This document shows positions 7,644 to 16,254 of a stretch of DNA of 64,000 bases, piece after piece. The stretch covers positions 124,001 to 188,000 of the forward strand of contig NZ_CP102665.1 of the NCBI RefSeq assembly GCF_026427355.1, in the 5' to 3' direction. A program made the position numbers and the translations under genes. Source of the DNA: Sphingobium sp. JS3065 (GTDB taxonomy: Bacteria > Pseudomonadota > Alphaproteobacteria > Sphingomonadales > Sphingomonadaceae). The notes under the pieces were generated by a model, which was not told where the DNA came from, did no database searches, and saw only the letters and a list, made by a program, of their open reading frames with translations. Position 1 is the first letter of the stretch. Each line of letters starts with the position of its first letter.

Positions 7644-8777
7644 CTAAGCATCGGCAAGGTTCATCCTCCTGAGATAGTCATTCATCACATCGTAGATGCT
7701 CTTTTCCAGTGGCACCATGGGGCCAGCGCAATGATTTTTGGATAGGGTGGCGGCCTGAAGAGACTCAACCGCCTCATTGTCTTCAGTAGCTATATCATGC
7801 ACATATTTGATATGCGCTTTAACGTCCTCATGGAAGTTTGGAAGCTTGGTAACTTCTTCCGGGAACAGTAGATAGGCAGTCAATTCTGACTTATCTACCG
7901 AAATGGGCCAAATTGTGATGATCAAAACCTGGTCAATGCGTTCAAATAAATGCATGTTGGGTGGGATACGACAGGACATAGCATAATCTTCCTCATACCC
8001 TTCCATCCACGGCAGTCGCGGGAAGCGGCTCTTGCCATCGGGCGTCAGCGGCAGTCCCTTATGCTTGGCTTCGATCCATCCAGAAGCTGAAACGATATTG
8101 TCAGGATTGATCTCAAAATGCTTGCCAAGAGTGTCCAAGTGTAAAACCTGGACATGATAAAAATCCAGAAGGTTTTCGACGCTAAACTTCCAATTGCATC
8201 CCTGGGGGATAAATTCCTTCGCACCTATGCGGCACCGGTCCAAATGAAGATGGCCAAAGCGCTTTTCCAATGATGCAGCGAATTCCTCGAAAGGGGGCGG
8301 TGACTTTGCGAAGTTGACGAAGATATTGCCACCCCAAATTCCTAGAGGGATGGTGGGAAGGCGGCAGTTGCCACGGTCAAATCCGGCATTCCGCGACGCG
8401 GTAGGAGCGCCAAGCAGCGTGCCGTCGAGCCGATACGTCCATCCATGATAGGGGCATGTGAAGAGTTTGGCGTTCCCGGTTCCAAACGCGACCTCTACGC
8501 CGCGGTGTCGACAAACATTTGCAAATGCGCCCAGGACACCATCCTTATCGCGGGTAAGCAATACCGGTTCATTAAAGATTCGGATGGCCTTGTAATCACC
8601 GGGATTTAAAAGCTCTTCCTCCCGGCCAACCATCAGCCATTCAGAAAGAAATATCTTTTCCTGTTCTTCCTTGAAATGTTCCGGGCTGCTGTAAATCCCC
8701 GCAGGAGCGTGCCAGGCCTGTTCGAATGACCGTTGCACGGGGCCGATATCGCCGACGGAAGGCGCCAAATCTGTCAT
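7644..8777 (-). CDS. Rieske aromatic-ring-hydroxylating oxygenase, alpha subunit
   Basis: A 377-residue protein. The N-terminal Rieske domain binds a 2Fe-2S centre through Cys89, His91, Cys108 and His111 (CRHRG and CPYHGW). The C-terminal catalytic domain carries mononuclear-iron ligands His208 and His213 in ENLLDFYHVQVLH, with Asp205 bridging, and the carboxylate in ATEDNEAVES (about Asp333). It would hydroxylate or dealkylate an aromatic or ring substrate; no ferredoxin or reductase gene lies nearby, so electrons must come from elsewhere. The start at 8777 has GGGAGAG upstream; the frame is open to 8813 without one. It is divergent from the TonB receptor at 9231. Confidence 0.95.
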   Translation of the reverse strand: MTDLAPSVGDIGPVQRSFEQAWHAPAGIYSSPEHFKEEQEKIFLSEWLMVGREEELLNPGDYKAIRIFNEPVLLTRDKDGVLGAFANVCRHRGVEVAFGTGNAKLFTCPYHGWTYRLDGTLLGAPTASRNAGFDRGNCRLPTIPLGIWGGNIFVNFAKSPPPFEEFAASLEKRFGHLHLDRCRIGAKEFIPQGCNWKFSVENLLDFYHVQVLHLDTLGKHFEINPDNIVSASGWIEAKHKGLPLTPDGKSRFPRLPWMEGYEEDYAMSCRIPPNMHLFERIDQVLIITIWPISVDKSELTAYLLFPEEVTKLPNFHEDVKAHIKYVHDIATEDNEAVESLQAATLSKNHCAGPMVPLEKSIYDVMNDYLRRMNLADA

Positions 8778-8838
8778 ATTTCTCTCTCCCAATTTGAGCT
8801 GCCGCTTCGCCACTGCCTCAGTGCTCGGACTCGCTCAC

Positions 8839-8854
8839 TGTACCCATGGGTACA
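8839..8854. promoter_or_regulatory. 16-bp perfect palindrome upstream of the Rieske gene
   Basis: TGTACCCATGGGTACA is fully symmetric and sits 62 bases upstream of the Rieske start, in the region shared with the TonB receptor. It is a good operator candidate. No regulator gene adjoins it. Confidence 0.5.
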
Positions 8855-9145
8855 CTTAATGTGGTCGCAGGCTGTTTTAATCTTGTCAATCGGAAATGCA
8901 TTTGGCGTCGCAGCGTGACTGTCGAGCCGAACAGCGCGTCAGCCACAGGTAAGAAATTCCTCTTGGTCAACGGCAGAGGGCAGCAGATAGCGGGCCTATT
9001 AAGGCTTCCTCTCAATGGGGCGGCTTCCGACGACGGTTCGATCGGACTTACGTCCAGAGAATGGGATATTCAGCCCCTGGGGCATGCTCGTTTCAGGAGT
9101 CTCGACCCGCCGAAACTATTCGAGCGTGAGCTTCCGATGCCGCAC

Positions 9146-9176
9146 TTGACACGCAATCACCATGAGTCCATATACT
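9146..9176 (+). promoter_or_regulatory. candidate sigma70 promoter of the first TonB receptor
   Basis: TTGACA at 9146-9151 is followed by CATATACT at 9169-9176, so the spacing to a -10 hexamer is 17-19 bases depending on which one is used. A start near 9183 gives a leader of about 48 bases carrying the ribosome site GAAGGGGTGAGG before ATG 9231. Confidence 0.6.
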
Positions 9177-9230
9177 CGAACAGGTTTTCATAAGAGAAAT
9201 CAGCATAAGTTTGAAGGGGTGAGGTTTGTC

Positions 9231-11447
9231 ATGATAGCTATCAAATATCTGGGTCTGCTGGCATCGGGCGTTGCATTGACGGCGCTGCTGCCGGGAACTG
9301 CGCTGGCGCAACAGGCTGATACGCCAGGCGCTGGTGGGGCCGCGACTGCACAAGGCGGTGGTCTTGAAGATATCATCGTCACGGCGCAGCGTCGGTCCGA
9401 ATCCGCGCAGACGGTTCCGATCGCCGTGGCCGCGTTTACCGCAGAGGGGCTGTCCGCTTCGCGTACCTTGTCGTCGGATGACTTGCCGAGCCTGGTCTCA
9501 GGCCTGACGATTGCGCCCAACGGCCCGCGTACTCCGCTTTATCTGCGCGGCGTCGGCAATAATAATGCGGCTGCCTCGCCAGCCGTGTTGACGTTCGTCG
9601 ATGGCGTCTACATGCCGTTCAACATCGGTGCGCAAGGGTTCAACGACATTGCGTCCATGGAGATCGCGAAGGGGCCGCAAGGCACGCTCTTCGGTCGTAA
9701 CGCTACCGGCGGCGTGATCCAGATCACGACGAAAGATCCGACATCGACCCCGTCGGCCGATATCGAACTGGGCTATGGGAACTATGAGACGGTCTCGGCA
9801 AAGGCCTATGTCGCAACGGGCTTGACCTCGAACTTGCGCGTCGGTGTTTCCGGTTTCTATGACAACCAGATGAATGGCTGGGGCAAGAACGATTTCAACG
9901 GGTCCGAAATCTTCCGCAGCAAGAAATATGGCGGGCGCGTCAAGTTTGTCCTTGACGTCTCAGAGGTTACGACGATCAAGTTGGCTGCGGACTATAGCTA
10001 TGGTTTTGGACATCCCGGCTCGGTCATTACCCCGATCGCCGGTCAAGACTATGTGTACAACGCCATCACCGGAACGAAGCAGTTTCTGGATGACTATCAT
10101 ATCAACGCGGATTACCAGCCCTACTTCACATCTAAGGAGGGCGGCGCCAGCCTCACCGTGAATTCGGCGATCGGCGATCTGAATCTGCTGAGCATCACTT
10201 CCTGGCGGAAGAACAAGAATTACCTCAAGATCGATTATGACGGAACGCCGATCAGTTCCCTGAATATCGATCGTTATGCTGAAGACGAAGCGTTCACGCA
10301 GGAATTCCAGATCAGCTCACCGTCGACCGGGCCATTCAAGTGGGTCGCCGGACTTTTCTACTTCCGCGAACGCCCGAAGGTGAACCCGTTCACCTTCTCC
10401 GGGCCAAGCCTGCCGTTCGTGTTTCCCTTTGTGCCGGCAGGCAGCGAGACGTTGAATTCCTCGGCGTTCGACAAGGTCGACGCCTATGCAGGCTATGGAC
10501 AGGCGTCGCTGGAGGTGCTTCCTGGCACCACGCTGACTCTCGGCGCCCGCTACACCATCGAAAAGCGCAAGCAAAGCGGCTTCAACGACGTGGATGGCGC
10601 CGTGCTCAGCGCCGGTGGGCAGTCCAGGACATTCAAGAAGCCGACCTTCCGGGCGTCGATCGATCATAAATTTTCGCCTGATCTGATGATATATGCTTCG
10701 TTCAATCGCGGTTTCAATTCGGGCTGGTTCAACACCCTGGCTCTTGGCGGTTTCTCTGCTACTGCCAATCCGGTTATCCTTCCCGAAACCATCGACGCCT
10801 ATGAAGTCGGTTTTAAAAGTCAGTTGTTCGACCGGAAGCTGCGCGTGAACGTGTCGGCATTCCAATATGACTATACGAATCTGCAGCAGCAGTTCTTCGA
10901 ATTTGGGGGACTGGTGACGAAAAACGCAGCGGCAGCCAGGATTCGCGGCGTTGATATTGATATACAGGCACGGCCGGTGCAAAATCTCGATCTGTCCGTT
11001 TCGGCAGAATTTCTCGATCCCAAGTTCACCGACTTCCCGAACGCGCCCTTTTATACATTGCTGCCCAGCGGGGAAATGCGGGCGGGTGTGGGGGATGCCA
11101 GCGGATTCTCGACGCCGCAGGCGCCGCATTTCAGTCTGAATGCAAGCGCCACCTACTCGCTGGAGACGGGCATCGGTACTTTCCAATCGACGGCTTCGGT
11201 GAATTACCGGGGTACGACTTATGCCGACACCGTTGAACAATTTCCGCTCAAGAAGCGCACCCTTGTCAATCTGACGGAGCGCTGGGAGTCCACGGATGGT
11301 CAGTTGTCCGCATCTCTGTGGGTGAGAAACCTCTTGGATGAGCGATATGATGAAGCGGCCAACCTTCTGGCTCCCGTCGGTCCGGCCGCGTCGGTAGGGG
11401 CGCCGCGCACTTACGGCATTACGCTGGGCTATAAATTCGGTAGTTAA
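9231..11447 (+). CDS. TonB-dependent outer-membrane receptor
   Basis: 738 residues. A signal peptide (MIAIKYLGLLASGVALTAL, cleaved near ALAQQ) is followed by a TonB-box-like EDIIVTAQRR near residue 46, the plug domain with GPQGTLFGRNATGG, and a 22-strand-type barrel ending in YGITLGYKFGS (terminal aromatic region). It would import a bulky substrate across the outer membrane using the TonB-ExbBD proton motive system. ATG 9231 has AAGGGGTGAGG upstream; the frame extends back to 9162 without coding features. Unlike the other three receptors here it lacks the late FWE-x-DNR motif. It is followed by a strong terminator. Confidence 0.95.
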   Translation: MIAIKYLGLLASGVALTALLPGTALAQQADTPGAGGAATAQGGGLEDIIVTAQRRSESAQTVPIAVAAFTAEGLSASRTLSSDDLPSLVSGLTIAPNGPRTPLYLRGVGNNNAAASPAVLTFVDGVYMPFNIGAQGFNDIASMEIAKGPQGTLFGRNATGGVIQITTKDPTSTPSADIELGYGNYETVSAKAYVATGLTSNLRVGVSGFYDNQMNGWGKNDFNGSEIFRSKKYGGRVKFVLDVSEVTTIKLAADYSYGFGHPGSVITPIAGQDYVYNAITGTKQFLDDYHINADYQPYFTSKEGGASLTVNSAIGDLNLLSITSWRKNKNYLKIDYDGTPISSLNIDRYAEDEAFTQEFQISSPSTGPFKWVAGLFYFRERPKVNPFTFSGPSLPFVFPFVPAGSETLNSSAFDKVDAYAGYGQASLEVLPGTTLTLGARYTIEKRKQSGFNDVDGAVLSAGGQSRTFKKPTFRASIDHKFSPDLMIYASFNRGFNSGWFNTLALGGFSATANPVILPETIDAYEVGFKSQLFDRKLRVNVSAFQYDYTNLQQQFFEFGGLVTKNAAAARIRGVDIDIQARPVQNLDLSVSAEFLDPKFTDFPNAPFYTLLPSGEMRAGVGDASGFSTPQAPHFSLNASATYSLETGIGTFQSTASVNYRGTTYADTVEQFPLKKRTLVNLTERWESTDGQLSASLWVRNLLDERYDEAANLLAPVGPAASVGAPRTYGITLGYKFGS

Positions 11448-11455
11448 GTTGCATA

Positions 11456-11492
11456 GCGGGCGGATCATGACAGTGATCCGCCCGCCATTTTT
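11456..11492 (+). terminator. intrinsic terminator after the TonB receptor gene
   Basis: GCGGGCGGATCA (11456-11467) pairs perfectly with TGATCCGCCCGC (11474-11485) around a six-base loop and is followed by CATTTTT. This is a textbook Rho-independent terminator, so the ACAD at 11671 needs its own promoter. Confidence 0.93.
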
Positions 11493-11670
11493 ACTGAGCG
11501 GGCGAATTATTGGCAGATGGCGTAAATTTCCTCGGTCGTAATACCCGTCCGTGATCCTGTATAAGTCTGCGCCTGTCCGGCGGGTGCAGATGTTCGAACA
11601 GCGCAATGTTCACGTCTATTTTATAGTTGCAAAGCCTTCAGCTTATGCAGGACGCAGCAAGAGGTCCGTA

Positions 11671-12822
11671 ATGTCTTATTTCTTGACCGAAGAGCAGGAA
11701 GCAATCCGCGATGTCGCTCGGCGTTTTACTGAAAAGGAGGTAAAGCCGCGCGCGCTGGAGATCGATGGACCCAATGGTCATGAGGTCATTCGCGACCTGG
11801 GAAAGAAGATGGGCGATCTCGGCTTCTTCAGGCTTTCGATGCCTGAAAGCGACGGAGGAATGGCTGCGGCCAAGACGACCGTCCTCCTGGTCTATGAAGA
11901 GCTTGCGAAGGAAAGCGCTGCGCTCGCCATCCATCTCGTACTCAACGGCGCCTTTTCCAGCGTGCTGCTCGGCCTGCCCCCAGCCAAGGAAAAATGGTTC
12001 GAAAAGGTGATGTCCGGCGATGCTTCCATGTCGGCATCGGGCACTGATCCGCGCGGTGCCGCAAACTACAGCGAATGGAGCGATCTTGCCGTCAAGGAAG
12101 GGGATCACTTCATTCTGAACGGTGCGAAAAGCTATTGCTCAGGCGCGCCCTACGCCGATCTCATCGTGGTCTTCGGCCTGTATCAGGGAAACATGTGGGC
12201 GTTCCCTATAGAATGCGGGACCGTCGGTTTTACGGTTGCCGAAGACAGGAAGATGGGCCTTGGAACGACGTTCGGCGCTCTAACATTGACGGATGTCAGG
12301 GTGCCTGTTTCGCACTGCCTGGAAGTGCCCGACTGGGTCAAGGACCGTAAACTGGTCGGGCCCACGGGGAAATCCGCTTACACCGTGCTGGACATTTCAG
12401 CCATGGCCCTGGGAATCGCGGAAGGTGTCTTCGAAAAGACGCTCGAATATGCGCGTGAACGCACGAACGCGGGTAGCCCGATCCTGTCGCTGGGCGCCAT
12501 TCAGGTCAAGTTCGCGAAGATGAAGGCGCAGATCGAAGCCGTCCGCAATATGCTCTATAATGCGGTGCGCCTACTCGACGAAGGACGCGTGGATAAGATG
12601 CTGAACCATATGGTCAAACCCCTGGCCACCGAAATGGCCGTGGATGTCGCGCGCGATTGTATGCAGATTTACGGCGGTAGCGGCTATTGCATCGAGACCG
12701 GTATAGAACGCTATTTGCGCGACGCCATGGGCCTGACCATCGGCGAAGGCTCCAACGACATGCATTGGTCTACCGTTTCCGCCATGATGGATATGCCAGG
12801 TGCACGACCTGGCTCATTCTAA
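11671..12822 (+). CDS. acyl-CoA dehydrogenase (ACAD)
   Basis: 383 residues from ATG 11671 (AGAGG upstream; the frame opens earlier at 11551, within the leader). The N-terminal helical domain starts MSYFLTEEQEAIRDVARRF; the middle beta domain has ASGTDPRGAANYSEW, a variant of the usual SEPxAGSD; the C-terminal domain has IYGGSGYCIETGIERYLRDA. The catalytic Glu is in IGEGSND, the position of EGTSE in short- and medium-chain enzymes. It would form an enoyl-CoA with FAD and pass electrons to ETF. It stands alone between a terminator and a decayed region. Confidence 0.9.
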   Translation: MSYFLTEEQEAIRDVARRFTEKEVKPRALEIDGPNGHEVIRDLGKKMGDLGFFRLSMPESDGGMAAAKTTVLLVYEELAKESAALAIHLVLNGAFSSVLLGLPPAKEKWFEKVMSGDASMSASGTDPRGAANYSEWSDLAVKEGDHFILNGAKSYCSGAPYADLIVVFGLYQGNMWAFPIECGTVGFTVAEDRKMGLGTTFGALTLTDVRVPVSHCLEVPDWVKDRKLVGPTGKSAYTVLDISAMALGIAEGVFEKTLEYARERTNAGSPILSLGAIQVKFAKMKAQIEAVRNMLYNAVRLLDEGRVDKMLNHMVKPLATEMAVDVARDCMQIYGGSGYCIETGIERYLRDAMGLTIGEGSNDMHWSTVSAMMDMPGARPGSF

Positions 12823-12834
12823 CGGTATCGCCGC

Positions 12835-13432
12835 GTGAAAGGTTCGGTTGAGTATCGGCGCGGCGATCGTGTCCGAGCTCGGCACCGATCTGGAACATTT
12901 GATGGCGTATGCGGACGCGGCGCATCTCTGCGCCACACACCCGCGAAGTGAAGGTTCCGCCGATGTGATCCGGTATCACGAGACGGACCAAGGTGCCATC
13001 GACAAGGTCGGGCTCGATCATCGGCAGTGGCATGTTGCCCCACCCAATTCCCTCGCGCAGTAGCGCATGCTTGGCGCCTAAATCGGCGAGGCGCCAGGTC
13101 TTGGGACTCATCACCGAATAATCCTGCCCCTCGGTGAAGCGGGAGCGATCTGTCAGCACTTATTGGGTATGTTCGCGTCCGGCGCCGGGAGGGATGCGTT
13201 CTATCTGGCCAAGCGGATGGTCGGGTGCGGCGACCGGCACCATCGGGACCGAACCGGCGGCAATGCACTCGACGCCCTCGATGCCGGCTGCCAATGGCCC
13301 CGAGATCCCGATAGCCGCGCCCCGATCCAGCACCAAGGCCGTGATCGCGCCCAATGCCTCGACATGCAGGCGAAGCTGGACCGTCGGAAACTCCGTCGCG
13401 AAATTGCGGAGGACCTTCCCCAGCCGGCGCAC
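12835..13432 (-). pseudogene. LysR-type regulator, 5'-truncated and with an in-frame stop
   Basis: Read from 13432 leftwards, the frame encodes a LysR effector-binding domain: [21 protein letters not shown], then DHPLGQIERIPPGAGREHTQ. A TAA stop at 13160-13162 follows, and the same frame continues LTDRSRFTEGQDYSVMSP and HALLREGIGWGNMPLPMI, the normal next part of such domains. The DNA-binding N terminus is missing and replaced by an IS630 fragment. Near 12930 the frame seems to shift as well (VWRRDAP continues in another frame). It is therefore a dead regulator. Its former target is unknown; it may have controlled a lost neighbour. Confidence 0.8.
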
Positions 13433-13643
13433 GACTGCTGTTCCTGCCGCCCTACTCCCCCGACCTCAATCCGATCGAGCAGGTCTTCGCCAAGCTCAAG
13501 CTGCTCCTGTGAAAAGCCGCCGAACGATCCGTCGAGGCGGCGTGGCAGCGTATCGGAACCCTCCTCGACGCCTTCCCACCGCACGAATGCGCCAACTATC
13601 TCAGAAACTCCGGATACGCTTCAACCTAAATGAAAACGAGCCT
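13432..13643 (+). mobile_element. IS630-family transposase, C-terminal remnant
   Basis: The frame from 13432 reads [19 protein letters not shown], the hallmark of IS630/Tc1 transposases that carries the last acidic residue of the DDE triad, then AKLKLLL, a TGA stop at 13510-13512, and KAAERSVEAAWQRIGTLL to a natural stop at 13627-13629. The 5' two thirds are absent. The element probably ends near the TA at 13643-13644, since this family inserts at TA. It joins a LysR fragment on one side to a cupin fragment on the other and is inactive. Confidence 0.85.
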
Positions 13644-13649
13644 AGTGGG

Positions 13650-13820
13650 ATGAAATGGGTGATGACATTGGCAGGCGCTGCGAGCCCGTTGCTGGAAGGG
13701 CGGGGCGAGGTATCGCTGGAAGCAGGAGACCATCTTCTCATCCCCTTCGGCGTGGCGCATCTGGCGACCTACACCGCCGTTCCCACCATCTGGCTGGCGG
13801 TTCATATTGGTGAGGATTGA
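13650..13820 (+). pseudogene. cupin-domain protein, C-terminal remnant
   Basis: About 56 codons read LLEGRGEVSLEAGDHLLIP, then FGVAHLATY and TIWLAVHIGED to a stop. G-(x)4-L-x-x-GD-x-x-x-IP-x-x-x-x-H is the second conserved cupin motif. The first motif with the metal-binding His residues is missing, cut off by the IS630 fragment ending just upstream. The ATG at 13650 has no convincing ribosome site, so this is most likely a fossil. Confidence 0.65.
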
Positions 13821-13905
13821 TGCATGGACAGGATGTCTCGCGGGATTCTTTCGTCGTTCGGCCGCCTCGGTCTCGCGAACGGAAGATCCCGGTCGGGCCT
13901 GTCGA

Positions 13906-14721
13906 TTAGTGAGAATGCCCTGCGAATTCGAATTTCGCTCGCAGCCGCAAGTCGCCTATCTTGCCCATTACGAAAGCGCTACCGGCATCGCTGTCGAAGC
14001 CGAAGCAGACAGTTTCGCCCTCTCGTGTTGGCGCTACCATTCTGTAGCGGAAGCGAGAAATGGGTCGCTCGTTCTCGATCTCCCCGGCAAGGCTTGTCGC
14101 AAGTAACGGCGCATGAACGATCAGGCGCTCGTCTTTCATGACATTGCGGCAATAATCTCTGTCGAAGTGGATGCGATGACTGTTCAGTGTCAGCGCCGAA
14201 TATCGCTGTAACGCAACGTCATCGAACCTCTCAGTCAGAACAATGTCTCCCGGCGGTGGATCAATTGGCTGGCGGTCATGCAGTGTAATATCCGTGTAAA
14301 CCAGATCCTGATCCTCAATGAGAATGGATTCACCTTCTCTGTGGTAATCATGTCTGATTGTCACAAACCATAATGTTCCGATGGATCCCTGTTTAGAATC
14401 TACTTTCGTGACACGGGAGTGCCGGATGATCCTGTCACCGACCATGATGGGTTGCAGGAATTGGATATCGCCGCCCGCCCACATGCGATTTTGCGCGGGG
14501 AGACGCGGAATGAAGGTGCCCAATTGTTCATGGCCATCCGGGCCGAGCTTGCTTCTGCGGATAGGGGAGATGCAGAACAGCCAGTGCCAAAGGGCCGGTA
14601 ACGCTTCGCCCTGTTCCGGCGGGTTCCGATCCAGCAGGGCAGAAAGATGGTCCAGTCGGAGTTGATCGATCTGGTCGGATGAAATCTGAATATGGGTAGG
14701 GCCTTCCATGATGGTCTTCAT
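13906..14721 (-). CDS. MaoC/HTD2-like hotdog-fold acyl-CoA hydratase
   Basis: 271 residues, two hotdog repeats. The N-terminal half has ALPALWHWLFC and GGDIQFLQPIMVGDRIIRHS, as in 3-methylfumaryl- and mesaconyl-C4-CoA hydratases. The C-terminal half has YSALTLNSHRIHFDRDYC, the hydratase motif with catalytic Asn and His. It would add water to, or remove it from, an enoyl-CoA. The ATG at 14721 overlaps the stop of the membrane-protein gene (ATGA), pointing to translational coupling. It is the last gene of the minus operon that starts with the kinase at 18604 and would work after the ACAD pair. The exact substrate is not inferable. Confidence 0.85.
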   Translation of the reverse strand: MKTIMEGPTHIQISSDQIDQLRLDHLSALLDRNPPEQGEALPALWHWLFCISPIRRSKLGPDGHEQLGTFIPRLPAQNRMWAGGDIQFLQPIMVGDRIIRHSRVTKVDSKQGSIGTLWFVTIRHDYHREGESILIEDQDLVYTDITLHDRQPIDPPPGDIVLTERFDDVALQRYSALTLNSHRIHFDRDYCRNVMKDERLIVHAPLLATSLAGEIENERPISRFRYRMVAPTREGETVCFGFDSDAGSAFVMGKIGDLRLRAKFEFAGHSH

Positions 14722-15044
14722 TGCCTTGATGTTGCCGGGGTGACCGACGCAAGAATGACGCGAAACCGGAGCAGCATCCACAAGCAATAGGTCATGCTCC
14801 CCAGGACGAGCGCAGCAATGAAGAACAGGCTCACGCTAAGCCATAATCGGCGTTCCACAAGTTGCACGAGGACGGACAATAGGAGGAAGCTCGCCACGAC
14901 GTCCGCAAGGACGAACCGTCCCCAGGGCATCGATAAAAGCGACAAGGTTTCCTTTACGATGTCGCCCGTGGCGAAGCCCAGCGCACACATGGTGATGAGC
15001 GCCAGCGCCGTGACGGCGATGAGGCCATGACAGGCTTTCCCCAT
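14718..15044 (-). CDS. small membrane protein with three predicted helices
   Basis: 108 residues with AAGGGAGGAATT before ATG 15044. Hydrophobic segments lie at about residues 5-28 (GLIAVTALALITMCALGF), 42-62 (FVLADVVASFLLLSVLVQLV) and 68-92 (LWLSVSLFFIAALVLGSMTYCL). WGRFVLADVVASF followed by a short loop with ERR resembles small DUF1475/DUF2834-type proteins, but I am not sure. It sits 10 bases after the ACAD gene and overlaps the hydratase gene, so it is co-made with a soluble CoA pathway. It might anchor the enzymes or help substrate entry; that is a guess. Confidence 0.75.
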   Translation of the reverse strand: MGKACHGLIAVTALALITMCALGFATGDIVKETLSLLSMPWGRFVLADVVASFLLLSVLVQLVERRLWLSVSLFFIAALVLGSMTYCLWMLLRFRVILASVTPATSRQ

Positions 15045-15054
15045 AATTCCTCCC

Positions 15055-16242
15055 TTAACGAACGCGTGGCAAGCCAAGTCCTGTCTGCGCCACGATATCC
15101 CGCATCACTTCGTTGGCGCCCACACCGATCCGGTTGATCGGCGCTCTGCGGTACAGGATTTCTGTCCCACCGCGCATCGGCGCGCCGCTTTCTTCATGGC
15201 GCAGTAATCCGGGAAGGCCAAGCAACTGCATACCGAAATCGGCGATCCGTGTCCGCAGCTCGGAAGTGTGGATCTTGAGCCCCAGTGCCTGAGCATCGAT
15301 ATTCTCTCCCGCATCCTTGCGGCAGGCGATGTCCCAGCCCATCATTTCCGCCAGTTCCAGGTCGACGAGGAAATCGACCAGCGCCTCGCGAACGTCGGAT
15401 CGGTTCGAAAGCTTCTCGCCCTCATGCGCCGTGTCCCGGCAATATTCCACCAGCTCGTCCAGAATGAGCCGCAGGGACGGCGCCAGTCCCAGAAAGCTGC
15501 GTTCACCCATGACCGCGTTCATCACGATCGACCATCCCTGCCCTTCTTCGCCGATCAGGCATTCGCCAGGCACGCGAACGTCTGCGAAGAACACGTCGTT
15601 GAAGACATGGTCGCCCCAGCTGTCAACGCGCTGAATTGCGACGCCCGGGGCATCCAGCGGCACGATGAACACGGAAAGGCCTTTGTGTCGGCCTCCGGCT
15701 TCGCCGGTACGCGCTAGAAGCCAGACATGGGTGGCGATGTGTCCTCGGCTATTCCAGCATTTCATGCCGTTGATCACCCAGCCGTCGCCGTCCCGCTGGG
15801 CCCGCGTGCGCAGGTTTGCAAGATCGGTTCCCGCTTCGGGTTCGGAATAGCCGATGGACAGTATCACACGTCCATTGACAACGTCGTCCAGCCATCGATC
15901 CTTGTTGGCCTTCGTGCCAAGCTTGGCAAGCGCAGGGACCAGCGACGTCACGGTGGCTCGCATGAAGCGCGGTGCGTTCGCATAGTCGATTTCGCTGATC
16001 AGCAGCATCTTGTCGATGGCCGGCATCTGTTTGCCGCCATATTCGGCAGGCAGGTCGGGTATTTGCCATCCTCGCTCGACCATGGCGGCATCGAAGGAGA
16101 GCACGTCGTCATCCCAGACTTCCTCGCCGATCGATTCACCTTCGTGAAGCAGACGGCACAGCCGTTCGGGGAGGCGTTCGGTCAGGAAGCGTCGAACATC
16201 GGCGCGCAGCCGCTGTTCCTTCTCGTTCAGGGAAAAGTCCAT
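15055..16242 (-). CDS. acyl-CoA dehydrogenase, FadE28/ChsE-like subunit
   Basis: 395 residues. N-terminal MDFSLNEKEQRLRADVRRFL, the FAD-contact SEPEAGTDLANL, WVINGMKCWNS and C-terminal LGLPGLLRHEESGAPMRGG are close to actinobacterial steroid-type ACADs that work as alpha2beta2 tetramers. At the EGT position it has GVGANEV, so the usual catalytic Glu is absent there; such enzymes may carry the base elsewhere. The neighbouring ACAD at 16255, 12 bases upstream, is the probable partner. It would desaturate a branched or ring-bearing acyl-CoA with FAD. Starts at ATG 16242. Confidence 0.9.
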   Translation of the reverse strand: MDFSLNEKEQRLRADVRRFLTERLPERLCRLLHEGESIGEEVWDDDVLSFDAAMVERGWQIPDLPAEYGGKQMPAIDKMLLISEIDYANAPRFMRATVTSLVPALAKLGTKANKDRWLDDVVNGRVILSIGYSEPEAGTDLANLRTRAQRDGDGWVINGMKCWNSRGHIATHVWLLARTGEAGGRHKGLSVFIVPLDAPGVAIQRVDSWGDHVFNDVFFADVRVPGECLIGEEGQGWSIVMNAVMGERSFLGLAPSLRLILDELVEYCRDTAHEGEKLSNRSDVREALVDFLVDLELAEMMGWDIACRKDAGENIDAQALGLKIHTSELRTRIADFGMQLLGLPGLLRHEESGAPMRGGTEILYRRAPINRIGVGANEVMRDIVAQTGLGLPRVR

Positions 16243-16254
16243 CGCTGTCTCGCC

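Noticed and set aside
10317-11606. 429-codon minus-strand open frame under the TonB receptor
   Set aside because: The receptor frame is complete with signal peptide, plug and barrel; the antisense frame has no motif.
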